Shown here one piece after another: positions 1-8,088 of a DNA stretch of 64,000 bases. The position numbers and the translations under genes were made by a program. The first letter of the stretch is position 1. Every line of letters starts with the position of its first letter. This DNA is from Pseudomonas fragi. Lineage in GTDB: Bacteria; Pseudomonadota; Gammaproteobacteria; Pseudomonadales; Pseudomonadaceae. The stretch is from the NCBI RefSeq assembly GCF_900105835.1, contig NZ_LT629783.1, positions 186,001-250,000 of the forward strand, in the 5' to 3' direction. The notes under the pieces were generated by a model. That model made no database searches. It saw nothing but the letters and a program-made list of their open reading frames with translations, and was not told the origin of the DNA.

Positions 1-83
1 CGCAGGATTGTTCGATAGGCAGAGTGAGTAATTTGAACGCGTCGGTTAACGCTCATATTTGGATATCAAAATCCTGTTGTCGG

Positions 84-368
84 TTACGCCCTGCGCAAAT
101 CGGCATCCGCCTTCACTGTTGAAACGGTCGGGCGAGCAGCGCGTGGTCGGGTGATCGGGTTTTCGCGCGTGAGGTGTGCATTTTCAGCCGGAACATGGAA
201 TTTCTTGCTATAAACGCACTCCATTAGCCCCTGTCGAACACGTTTTTCGTCACTTTCCAGGTTTTGCTGGACAAATAGGTGCGTTTTCAGTTGCTGAGTC
301 GATAACTCGGCCTTAGACTGCCGCCCCTCGTAAATTGAGTGCCGGGTGGCGCTTGAAATAGATGGCAC
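84..368 (-). CDS. Small hypothetical protein (94 aa)
   Basis: An open frame of 94 codons from a GTG start. I do not recognise a domain. The protein is hydrophilic and rich in Arg, Lys, Gln and Glu, with no signal peptide or membrane segment. A central part (about residues 17-60) has the even composition of a real soluble protein, and codon use is not unlike the neighbours. No ATG start exists in frame and the Shine-Dalgarno region is weak. It is transcribed away from the DksA-like gene. It could be a conserved pseudomonad orphan or a spurious frame. Confidence 0.45.
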   Translation of the reverse strand: MPSISSATRHSIYEGRQSKAELSTQQLKTHLFVQQNLESDEKRVRQGLMECVYSKKFHVPAENAHLTRENPITRPRAARPTVSTVKADADLRRA

Positions 369-444
369 CTAACTGGTTGGGATGAAGATCGGTCAGAACG
401 CTCCCTAATTCGCCTTAATGCACGTATTTTTTATAGAGAAATCA

Positions 445-849
445 ATGACAAAGGATAAGTTGCTGGCCATGCCGGCGGATGACTACATGAATGCCGAGCA
501 ACATGCTTTTTTCAGCGAGCTGTTGCAGAACATGAAGGTCGAAACCCACGAGCGTATCGAGCAGAACCGCATCGCGATCGAGAGCCTGGACACTCCGGCC
601 GATCCGGCCGACGCCGCTTCGGTTGAAGAAGAGCGCACCTGGCTGGTAAACGCCATCGACCGCGACCAGCGCATGCTGCCCCAACTGGAGCAGGCGCTGG
701 AACGTATCAAGGACGACAGCTTCGGCTGGTGTGACGACAGTGGCGACGCAATCGGCCTCAAGCGCCTGCTGATCAGCCCGACCACCAAGTACTGCATCGA
801 AGCTCAAGAGCGTCACGAACAGATCGACAAGCATCAGCGTCAAGCCTAA
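445..849 (+). CDS. DksA/TraR family protein with a two-cysteine (incomplete) zinc finger
   Basis: Homolog of the RNA-polymerase secondary-channel regulator DksA, which works with ppGpp; 134 aa. The N-terminal half is a charged helical hairpin (coiled coil) and the C-terminal part is the globular finger domain. The family normally has four cysteines, CxxC...CxxC. Here they read CDDS and CIEA, so only the first and third remain and zinc binding is unlikely. P. aeruginosa DksA2 is a known zinc-independent two-cysteine paralog, so a function under zinc limitation is an inference. The start at 445 was preferred over the ATG at 418 because GAGAA lies just upstream. A strong hairpin follows the stop. 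Confidence 0.85.
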   Translation: MTKDKLLAMPADDYMNAEQHAFFSELLQNMKVETHERIEQNRIAIESLDTPADPADAASVEEERTWLVNAIDRDQRMLPQLEQALERIKDDSFGWCDDSGDAIGLKRLLISPTTKYCIEAQERHEQIDKHQRQA

Positions 850-860
850 GCGCCTGACCT

Positions 861-895
861 TGCCGCAGCCGCGCCATGCGGCTGCGGCAGCTTTG
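861..895 (+). terminator. Intrinsic terminator after the DksA-like gene
   Basis: Perfect 12-bp stem, TGCCGCAGCCGC (861-872) with GCGGCTGCGGCA (878-889), 5-nt loop, followed by GCTTTGCT. The T tract is short, so termination may be partial. Confidence 0.7.
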
Positions 896-1019
896 CTCCC
901 CCCCGTTGTAATTCCCCGCTAAAATTAAAAGTAGACGTTGAGCCAAGTGTTCCGGTTGTGTGCCTTTATATTTGGCACGGCGTATTTACGCCAATTTGCA
1001 TCAATCGAGGGCCTGGGTC

Positions 1020-2360
1020 ATGAGTCGCTCAAGCAATACGGGACACGTATTGCGTGTCGGTATTTTTTTCGATGGCACCGCCAATAATCAGTACAACAGC
1101 CAGCTGGGGCTGGAGCGTCAGGCGCAGGGCCTGAAGGTCGATCCGGGCAGCAGTTATGCCGGTGCCCCGACCAATATCGCTCGCCTGCACCAGCACTATC
1201 CCGTGCAAACAACCTTCAGCGATGGCCAGGCGGTGACCTCGCTCTATATCAGCGGTATCGGCACCACCACCGGCGCGGCCGACAGCCCGTTTCCGGGCCT
1301 TAGCTATGGTCGTGGCCGTACCGGGGTGCTGGGCAAGGCCGACGAGGCCAGCGCGCTGCTGAGCCAGAGCTTGGGGCGGTTTGTCCATTTGCTGGCGCCC
1401 AACACCCTGAACCGCTTGCAACTTGACCTGTTTGGCTTCAGTCGCGGTGCGGCGGCGGCCCGGCATTTTGCCAATCAGGTGCGCACCATGGCCTTGCGCC
1501 AACAGTTTGCCCTGGCTCCTGATTTCAAGTGTTCCATTGAATTTATTGGCCTGTTCGACACTGTCGCGGCAATGGGCGGGCTGGAGGACCTGGGGAATGT
1601 GGCCGATGAGATCAACCCGGGGCTCAACCTGTATCTGGCGCCTGACTGCGCGCAACAGGTGGTGCAGCTGTGCGCGCGGGACGAATACCGGCGCAACTTT
1701 GCCCTGACCCGCATCGCCCCTCAATGGCCGCTGGATATTGCACTGCCAGGTGCCCATGCCGATCTGGGCGGCGGTTACCCGATCGAGATGCTGGAGCAGG
1801 TGCAGTTGAGCCGTTGGCAAAGCAATCTGGTCAGCCCTTCCACCCCCGTGCGCCTGACCCAGGCCTGGAAGCTGGCCCAGGCGCAGTTGCAGTTGTGGCA
1901 GGACAAGGACCTGATCGACCCGCAGGCAATCGATGATGGTGTGCAGGTGCGCATCGAGGAGCACAAGGCGGGCACCCGCCAGGATCCAATGAAGCGGGTC
2001 CAGGCGGCGGTCTTTATGCAGCGCCACCTGCGTGGTCATCTGTCCAGGGTGTACTTGCGTCTTATGCATGCCCTGGCCCGGCAACACGGGGTCCCGTTTA
2101 CCGCGCTCAGCGATGCCCAGGATGCATTGCCTGCCGAGCTAAGGCCCATCGCCGCCAGGTTACAGGAGCAGTTGGCCAGCCCGGCCAATGGAATAAAGCT
2201 GACCCCGACCCAAGAGCGCTTGCTGCGCCAGCGCTATGTGCATCAGTCAGCTAATTTCAATGCCAATGTGGGGGAGGGCCTGGGGGTGCTGGACAAGGCG
2301 TTTTTCAATATACCGCAAGAAGGCGGGCGCTTTGTCTACGAGCAACAGCCCCCCGCTTGA
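1020..2360 (+). CDS. DUF2235 alpha/beta-hydrolase (Tle-like phospholipase fold)
   Basis: 446-residue protein of the DUF2235 family, which includes type VI secretion phospholipase effectors (Tle group) and uncharacterised intracellular hydrolases. Visible family marks are the N-terminal FFDGTANN strand-loop, the nucleophile elbow GFSRGAA (Gly-Phe-Ser-Arg-Gly, about residue 142), the following GLFDTVA segment supplying an acid, and GAHADLGGGY supplying the catalytic His. All three triad candidates are present. No signal peptide. The start at 1020 is preferred over an upstream GTG at 960 because the fold begins immediately after it. No VgrG, PAAR, adaptor or obvious immunity gene lies beside it, so a T6SS role is only a possibility. 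A clear terminator follows. Confidence 0.85.
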   Translation: MSRSSNTGHVLRVGIFFDGTANNQYNSQLGLERQAQGLKVDPGSSYAGAPTNIARLHQHYPVQTTFSDGQAVTSLYISGIGTTTGAADSPFPGLSYGRGRTGVLGKADEASALLSQSLGRFVHLLAPNTLNRLQLDLFGFSRGAAAARHFANQVRTMALRQQFALAPDFKCSIEFIGLFDTVAAMGGLEDLGNVADEINPGLNLYLAPDCAQQVVQLCARDEYRRNFALTRIAPQWPLDIALPGAHADLGGGYPIEMLEQVQLSRWQSNLVSPSTPVRLTQAWKLAQAQLQLWQDKDLIDPQAIDDGVQVRIEEHKAGTRQDPMKRVQAAVFMQRHLRGHLSRVYLRLMHALARQHGVPFTALSDAQDALPAELRPIAARLQEQLASPANGIKLTPTQERLLRQRYVHQSANFNANVGEGLGVLDKAFFNIPQEGGRFVYEQQPPA

Positions 2361-2399
2361 GCACGAATAACGGCAGCATTGTTACCGCTGATGCAATGC

Positions 2400-2422
2400 A
2401 GCTATGCAGGGCATAGCTTTTT
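2400..2422 (+). terminator. Intrinsic terminator after DUF2235 gene
   Basis: Perfect stem AGCTATGC (2400-2407)/GCATAGCT (2411-2418) with a 3-nt loop, running directly into TTTTT. It isolates the hydrolase gene from the next small gene. Confidence 0.78.
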
Positions 2423-2491
2423 CCAGCGACCCTAACTCTTTAAGATGGCCGACATCGTTAGGTGACTAACTAAATAGGTGGAGTAACCATC

Positions 2492-2710
2492 ATGTCCAAT
2501 CGGGTTGATGTTGCCGTGATGATCGGCACGGGCGTGCCTCAGGGGTTGCGGGCCACGGGGCAGAAGGTCTGCTGGGTTGTGCTGGTCAACGGTGAGCAGC
2601 GCGGAACGGCGTTCTCCAGCCGCAGTGAAGCTGAAGAGTGTCGCGCTGCCTGGCTGGCGCAGCTGAGCGCCAACGCGTGCGCAATGCAGGTTCGGGCCCA
2701 GCGTGCTTGA
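2492..2710 (+). CDS. Small hypothetical protein (72 aa)
   Basis: 72-residue frame with a good ribosome binding site (GGTGGAG, 7-8 nt before ATG). No domain recognised. The middle portion (VCWVVLVNGEQRGTAFSSRSEAEECRAAW) is arranged like a small beta-beta-alpha unit in which a query strand, a turn and an amphipathic helix can be imagined. No signal peptide. It converges with the next gene, leaving only 9 bp between stops. It has its own leader after the upstream terminator, so it is probably expressed alone. Confidence 0.6.
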   Translation: MSNRVDVAVMIGTGVPQGLRATGQKVCWVVLVNGEQRGTAFSSRSEAEECRAAWLAQLSANACAMQVRAQRA

Positions 2711-2719
2711 AAGGGGGTT

Positions 2720-2953
2720 TCAGGATGGGTTCAGGGCGCCTGCGTCCACGGCGAGTTTCAATTCCTGAGCCGAACCCTTGGCGGCCATTTCAGCCTGCTC
2801 GGCTGTCTTGAACCAGCGGTCTTTCTCGACCTGATGGTAAGTCACGGTTTTCAACGGTGGCTTGGCGCGCATCACAATCACGGCCTGAAACTCACCATCG
2901 ACTTCTTTGGACTCGCCGCGGATAAAAAATTCGCCAATATCAAATTCCGTCAC
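2720..2953 (-). CDS. Small conserved hypothetical protein (77 aa)
   Basis: 77 residues from a GTG at 2953, chosen because AAGGGA lies about 8 nt upstream and because the longer frame's first 45 residues look non-coding. The sequence alternates acidic and hydrophobic residues (EFDIGEFFIRGESKEVDGEF) and ends in an amphipathic helix, suggesting a compact soluble alpha/beta protein. No catalytic motif is recognised. It is convergent with the preceding 72-aa gene. Function unknown. Confidence 0.6.
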   Translation of the reverse strand: MTEFDIGEFFIRGESKEVDGEFQAVIVMRAKPPLKTVTYHQVEKDRWFKTAEQAEMAAKGSAQELKLAVDAGALNPS

Positions 2954-3329
2954 GTGTCGCTTTCCCTTCGAGGTAATGAAGCCGGACAACCCGGCGGCAT
3001 GGGCCAGGCCGATTTTTCGGGCAGTATGGCAGTTGTTGACAGCCAGCGGCGCAGTTAACGACGAAAGCCTTGTGGAAGCTGGCGCCAATCAAGAAAAAAT
3101 CAGCGATTCCCTGACCGCAATGCGGATGTGTATACCCAACTTTGGGCATGAGCCGGTAGAATGGTGCTCCGGTTGTATATTTTAGTCTTGATGCCACATG
3201 CCACTTCTGACTCGAGCAGTCAGGAGATTTTGTTGTACCCGGTTTTTTAAAATAAGTGGGCCAAGGCCTTTATTCTGCTGCCTGTTATTTGTTCTGGCAG
3301 CACCACTTCACGTTTTCGAGGGTTTTTCG

Positions 3330-3800
3330 TTGGCAGTCAGCAATCTGGAAATGCATGCGTTGTTTGTTCTGGGTGATTTGCGGGCACGTTTGGTAAAACT
3401 GTTCCAATCCCGTTTTGTGTACGTCACCGAGCAGAACGCCGAAGGGATTTACATCGCTGAAATCGACACTGAAGAAGCGCTGGTGGTAGATGACAAGCCT
3501 GGCCTTGGGCTCAAGGTGGGTGACCACTTTCGCGCTGCCGTCCTGCCCAGCCGTGAAGGTGGCAAGCTCGATATAAAATTCCGCGATATCAAGATGACGA
3601 TCTACGGCATTGGTGATTACGCCTATGTCAGCTCCCCTCTGGGCGAAGGTATCGTCTTCAAGGAAGGCCAGACCGTGATGCTGATTTTCGCCGCTCACGA
3701 CCAGCTCAAGGAAGGCCTGAGCAAAACCCTCAAGGCGGTGACCGCCAAAGCGGCCAAATGGCCCAAGGGCGAGCTGACGTTCAAGGCCAGTAAAGAGTGA
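3330..3800 (+). CDS. Conserved hypothetical protein, PilZ-unrelated, 156 aa
   Basis: Cytosolic-looking protein of about 156 residues. I place the start at TTG 3330 (preceded by GAGGGT) because the frame upstream encodes a Cys/Phe-rich stretch atypical of a coding region; ATG 3351 is the alternative. The body has a beta-rich pattern (FVYVTEQNAEGIYIAEIDTEEALVV split over several strands), followed by a Lys-rich helical C-terminus (KTLKAVTAKAAKWPKGE). No known domain could be assigned. It is monocistronic, with an inverted-repeat element directly downstream. Confidence 0.55.
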   Translation: MAVSNLEMHALFVLGDLRARLVKLFQSRFVYVTEQNAEGIYIAEIDTEEALVVDDKPGLGLKVGDHFRAAVLPSREGGKLDIKFRDIKMTIYGIGDYAYVSSPLGEGIVFKEGQTVMLIFAAHDQLKEGLSKTLKAVTAKAAKWPKGELTFKASKE

Positions 3801-3819
3801 AACGGCCCGTAGCCGCCTG

Positions 3820-3964
3820 TAGCCGCTGAGGTGTGCAGCGAGGCTGCGATCGGCTGCGAAGCGGCCGTAAACCCGGAGCACTCGATGTGTCTGGAGTACC
3901 GATGTACCAGATTCCACGGCCGCTGCGCGCCCGATCGCAGCCTCGCTGCGCTCCTCAGCGGCTA
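3820..3964. repeat. REP-like inverted repeat element
   Basis: Two 34-bp imperfectly complementary arms at 3820-3853 and 3931-3964, sharing the core GCAGCGAGGCTGCGATCGG and its complement and bounded by AGCCGCTGAG/CTCAGCGGCT. The roughly 77-bp centre is also GC-rich and partly palindromic. This belongs to a different family from the GTGGGAGCGGGCTTGC repeats seen elsewhere in the window, but shares the CGAGGCTGCG core with the elements near 54.4 kb. It fills most of the 300-bp gap before the RND gene. Confidence 0.75.
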
Positions 3965-4098
3965 AAATTTTCGGCGTTTGTATAACGCCCACCTGCTCTC
4001 CATCCCTCAAACAGCCTAACCCTTACGGACGATGTTCCAGGCCAGGCCCCGTTTGATGATCGCGATCACTTTCAACCAGTGTGCGAGGGACCGCGAGC

Positions 4099-6477
4099 AT
4101 GGGCGCTTTTGTCTTGTCATCGGCTGTGCAGCGCTGCGCCGAGCAATTAATGGCCCGGCGCAAAGTGTTGCTCGGCTTTTTTATGCTGGTGACCCTGGCC
4201 CTTGGTTACAGCGCCACCCATGTTCGGCTGGACCCCGGCTTCAACAAGCAGATCCCGGTGCGTCATGCCTACATGCTCAACTTTCTGGATTTCAGCCGCA
4301 TTTTTACCGGTGCCAACCGCTTGCTGGTCAGCGTGCACTGGAAAGGCGAGGGGGACATTTATAACCCCGAATTCCTCGAAACCCTGCAACACGTCACCGA
4401 CGATGTGTTCTATATCTCCGGGGTCAGTCGCCCCAGCGTAACATCGCTGTTTACGCCCAACGTGCGCTATATCGAAATCACCGAAGACGGTTATGTCGGT
4501 GATCTGGTGGTGCCGCCGCAATACGCCGCCACGCCCGCCGACTTGCAGCAGGTGCGCAGCAATGCCGCGCGCTCGGGGCAGATCGGCCGTTTGCTGGCCA
4601 ATGACCTGAAGTCAGCGCTGGTGCGCGCCGACCTGCAGGACATCGATCCCAAAACCGGGCAGCCGGTCAGCTATGTGCAAATCGCCCAGCGCCTGGAGGA
4701 TATCCGCGCCAAATACAGCAGCGCCGACATTGAAATCAATATCGTCGGGTTTGCCAAGCTGGTCGGTGACGTGGTCGAAGGGCTCAATACGGTGATGGGT
4801 TTTTTTGCCATCGCGTTCCTGATCACCGGCGTGTTGCTGTGGCTGTACTCGCGCTCGTTGCGCCTGACCCTGGTGGCGCTGTTTGTCGCCTTGCTGCCAG
4901 TCGTGTGGTTACTCGGCCTGCTGCCATTGCTGGGCCTGGGTATCGACCCGATGTCGATCCTGGTGCCGTTCCTGATCTTTTCCATCGGTGTGTCCCATGC
5001 CGTGCAGATGACCAATGCCTGGAAGCAGGAAGTACTGGCCGGAAGTGATTCCGTGAGTGCGGCCAAGGCGGCGTTCAGCAAGATTTTTATCCCCGGCGCG
5101 CTGGCGCTGCTGATGAACGCCCTGGGCTTCGGGGTGATCATGCTGATCGATATCCCCATCGTGCATGAGTTGGGTGTTACGGCCTGCATCGGCGTGATGC
5201 TGATGATCATCACCAACAAAATCATGCTGCCGCTGATCATCGCCCACCTGACGCTGGAGCCGCGCTTGCTAACGGCTCAGGCGCGCATTGCCCGTTCACG
5301 CCACCCGCTGTGGTGGCGGCTGTCGGCGCTGGCCACGCCCGGCCCGGCACTTTGGGTATTTGCGATTAGTTTGTTGTTGCTGGTGGCCGGCGCGTACAAG
5401 GCCCGTGAGCTGGCGACCGGTGATATCGGTTCCGGCGCGCCGGAGTTGCGTGCCGACTCGCGCTACAACCAGGACAACCAGAAAATCATCAGCAATTACG
5501 CGATTGGTCTTGATGTGCTGTCGGTGTTCCTGACCATTCGCGATCGCAGCGAGGCCTGCCTGGACCCGGCCGTGATGCGGGCGGTGGAAACCTTCGATTT
5601 CAAGATGCGCGAAGTGCCCGGTGTGCAATCGGTGCAAAGCGTGGCGGGGATGAGCAAGCAAGTGATTGCCGGCAACAACGAAGGCAACCCGCGCTGGGCG
5701 GCCATCCCCGGTTCCGCCCAGGGTTTGCAGCAGGGCGCCTACGCCTATTCGCCGGACTCGGGACTGGTAACGGACGGCTGCCAGCAAATGCAGATTCTGG
5801 TGTTCCTGACCGACCACGAAGGCGCCACCGTGGCCCATGTGCTGGCTGAGGCCAAACGTATCATCGCCAGCATCCATGTGCCCGGTGTGGAGTTCAAGCT
5901 GGCGGGGGGCAATATCGGCGTTATGGCGGCCTCCAACGAAGCGGTCAAGCAGGCCGAACTGGTGATGCTGGCGGCGCTGTTCTTCTCGGTGGCGCTGTTC
6001 TGCCTGCTGACCTTTCGTTCGGTGCGCGCGGTGCTGTGCATTCTGGTGCCCCTGGCAATTGTCGCGGTGCTGTGCAATGCGTTGATGGCCTTGCTGGGCA
6101 TTGGCCTCAAGGTTGCGACGTTGCCGGTGATGGCGCTGGGTGTGGGGGTCGGGGTGGACTACGGCATCTACCTGTACGAACGCATCGAGCATGAAATGGC
6201 AGCGGGGCATGACCTGCGCGAAGCGTTCTACCGGGCCATGTGCCAGCGCGGCACGGCGGCGGTTTTCACCGCGCTGACCATGTCATTGGGGGTGTGCACC
6301 TGGGTGTTTGCGCCGCTCAAGTTTCAGGCCGATATGGGCGTGCTGCTGGCCTTCATGTTTATGGTCAACGTGCTGGGGGCGATCTTCCTGCTGCCGGCAC
6401 TGGCCGCATGGTTCAACCTGGGCAAGCCGTTGGTGCAGCCCGGGATGCTCACGATTGCGCAACCAGCCAGAGCTTGA
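4099..6477 (+). CDS. RND superfamily (MMPL-like) transporter permease
   Basis: 792-residue inner-membrane protein with the RND/MMPL double architecture: TM1 at about 22-40, a periplasmic loop, a TM cluster at about 233-385, TM7 near 415-432, a second periplasmic loop and a final TM cluster from about 620. The second cluster has the GVGVDYGIYLYER motif typical of proton-coupled RND proteins; the equivalent place in the first cluster (FSIGVSHAVQM) lacks the acidic residue. The start at 4099 has GAGGGA upstream at suitable spacing. It is followed by DUF1329 and DUF1302 genes, a trio that recurs in pseudomonads and steroid/lipid degraders. Export or envelope transfer of a hydrophobic compound is an inference. 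Confidence 0.88.
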   Translation: MGAFVLSSAVQRCAEQLMARRKVLLGFFMLVTLALGYSATHVRLDPGFNKQIPVRHAYMLNFLDFSRIFTGANRLLVSVHWKGEGDIYNPEFLETLQHVTDDVFYISGVSRPSVTSLFTPNVRYIEITEDGYVGDLVVPPQYAATPADLQQVRSNAARSGQIGRLLANDLKSALVRADLQDIDPKTGQPVSYVQIAQRLEDIRAKYSSADIEINIVGFAKLVGDVVEGLNTVMGFFAIAFLITGVLLWLYSRSLRLTLVALFVALLPVVWLLGLLPLLGLGIDPMSILVPFLIFSIGVSHAVQMTNAWKQEVLAGSDSVSAAKAAFSKIFIPGALALLMNALGFGVIMLIDIPIVHELGVTACIGVMLMIITNKIMLPLIIAHLTLEPRLLTAQARIARSRHPLWWRLSALATPGPALWVFAISLLLLVAGAYKARELATGDIGSGAPELRADSRYNQDNQKIISNYAIGLDVLSVFLTIRDRSEACLDPAVMRAVETFDFKMREVPGVQSVQSVAGMSKQVIAGNNEGNPRWAAIPGSAQGLQQGAYAYSPDSGLVTDGCQQMQILVFLTDHEGATVAHVLAEAKRIIASIHVPGVEFKLAGGNIGVMAASNEAVKQAELVMLAALFFSVALFCLLTFRSVRAVLCILVPLAIVAVLCNALMALLGIGLKVATLPVMALGVGVGVDYGIYLYERIEHEMAAGHDLREAFYRAMCQRGTAAVFTALTMSLGVCTWVFAPLKFQADMGVLLAFMFMVNVLGAIFLLPALAAWFNLGKPLVQPGMLTIAQPARA

Positions 6478-6496
6478 GTGGGCGCCGGGTTTCAGG

Positions 6497-6582
6497 TGGG
6501 AGCGGGCTTGCTCGCGATTCAGGCGCCGCGATGTATCAGCCAGACCACGTCGATCCAATCGCGGGCAAGCCCGCTCCCACAC
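6497..6582. repeat. REP pair (BIME-like)
   Basis: Head-to-head copies of the pseudomonad REP sequence: GTGGGAGCGGGCTTGCTCGC at the left and the complementary GCGGGCAAGCCCGCTCCCAC at the right. It lies between the RND and DUF1329 genes and could act as an mRNA stabiliser or a partial terminator. Confidence 0.9.
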
Positions 6583-6616
6583 GTAAATGTGCAAGACCAA
6601 TAAAAAGGAGAACTCC

Positions 6617-7999
6617 ATGGGACGCATCACCCACATGGGCGGCTGGCTGTCAGTCGCCCTGGTATTGCAGGGTTACAGTGCGCTGGCGCTGGCCCAGGCC
6701 CCGGTCGATCAAATCGCCCGGCTGGGCAAGGATCTGACCTGCGTCGGCGCTGAAAAAGCGGGCAACGCCGCAGGCACTATCCCGGCATTTGGCGGGCAAT
6801 GGCTGGGCGCGGCCCCGGGGATGAAATTCGAGGGCACGGGCAAACACCCGGTAGACCCCTATCCCAATGAAAAACCGCTGTTTGTGATTACCGCGCAAAA
6901 CCTCGGTCAGTACGACGCGCACTTGTCCGAGGGGCAAAAGGCCCTGTTCAAGCTCTACCCGCAAACCTTCCGCATGCCGGTTTACCCTGCGCATCGTGAC
7001 TTTCGTTTTTCTGACACCGTATGCAAGGCCACCCTGGAAAACGCCTCGGTCGCCAAGCTGGTCGACGATGGTGAAGGGGTGGTGGCCCGCACTGGCGGCG
7101 TGGCATTCCCCATTCCGCAAAACGGGATCGAGCTGCTGAAAAATGCCTCGCTGTTCACCGTGCGCGCCTGGACCGAGGAATACACCTCGGACAATGCCTA
7201 TGTGCTCAAGGACGGCAATATCAACTGGGGCCGCGTGCACTCGCGCAACATGGCACCGGGGCTGGAACCGGGCAAGATCGGCGACACGGTGGGCAACTCG
7301 TCTTTCTACCTTAACGAAACCCTGCTGCCACAGCGCGACAAGGGTGAAATTAATACCGGTACCGAGTACTGGAACGACAAGACCGAACCGCGCCAGAGCT
7401 GGCGCTACGACCCGGGTACGCGGCGTGTGCGGCAGTCGCCGGGCTACGGTTTCGACATGGCTTTCCCGGGTTCCGGCGGTTCGATCACCGTCGACGAAGT
7501 GCGCATCTTCAACGGCTCTGCCCAGCGCTACAACTGGAACATCGTCGGCAAAAAAGAGCTGTATATCCCGTACAACACCGCGCGCCTGCATGCCAATGAC
7601 CTCAAGTACGCGAGCATGCTCACCCCCGGCCATATCAACCCGGACAACATGCGTTACGAACTGCACCGCGTGTGGGTGCTTGAAGGTGTGCTCAAGCCGG
7701 GCAACCGCCATTTATATGGCAAGCGCACGCTGTATATCGACGAAGACAGCTGGTTCCCGATCATGGGTGACAACTACGACAACCGTGGCGAGCTGTGGCG
7801 CACCTCGATGGTCAATTACTTCTACGCCCCGGAAACGCAAACCTGGCAGGCCGGTGTTGGTCTTTACCACGACTTGAATGCCGGCAGTTACCTGGCCTTC
7901 AACCTGATCAACGAACAACGCAACGGTTATGTGCTGAACAAAGGCGGTTTTGCTGCAGGCGACTTCGGCCCTGAAGCGGCACGCCGGGCCGGCAAGTAA
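6617..7999 (+). CDS. DUF1329 family envelope protein
   Basis: 460 residues with a signal peptide of about 26 residues ending in ALA-QA, so it is exported to the periplasm or the inner face of the outer membrane. The family (LolA/LolB-like fold according to structure-based classifications) is almost always encoded next to DUF1302, as here. Repeated Tyr/Trp/Asn-rich segments fit a lipid-binding beta barrel half-pipe, e.g. YELHRVWVLEG and RTLYIDEDSWFP. Start chosen at 6617 because of AAAAAGGAG 6 nt upstream. In P. putida, DUF1302/DUF1329 genes have been linked by fitness assays to use of fatty esters or alcohols, to my recollection. The exact role is unknown. Confidence 0.88.
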   Translation: MGRITHMGGWLSVALVLQGYSALALAQAPVDQIARLGKDLTCVGAEKAGNAAGTIPAFGGQWLGAAPGMKFEGTGKHPVDPYPNEKPLFVITAQNLGQYDAHLSEGQKALFKLYPQTFRMPVYPAHRDFRFSDTVCKATLENASVAKLVDDGEGVVARTGGVAFPIPQNGIELLKNASLFTVRAWTEEYTSDNAYVLKDGNINWGRVHSRNMAPGLEPGKIGDTVGNSSFYLNETLLPQRDKGEINTGTEYWNDKTEPRQSWRYDPGTRRVRQSPGYGFDMAFPGSGGSITVDEVRIFNGSAQRYNWNIVGKKELYIPYNTARLHANDLKYASMLTPGHINPDNMRYELHRVWVLEGVLKPGNRHLYGKRTLYIDEDSWFPIMGDNYDNRGELWRTSMVNYFYAPETQTWQAGVGLYHDLNAGSYLAFNLINEQRNGYVLNKGGFAAGDFGPEAARRAGK

Positions 8000-8088
8000 C
8001 GCCCTGACTCCACTCCGCTGTCTGCCACGGGCCTCGCCTGTGCGCAGGTGGCCGGGCGGAGCAAAACAACAATAACAAGGAGCAAGGC

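Noticed and set aside
7143..7877. 244-codon plus-strand frame inside the DUF1329 gene
   Set aside because: Off-frame, Thr/Arg-rich product without a start signal; DUF1329 frame has the signal peptide and family sequence.
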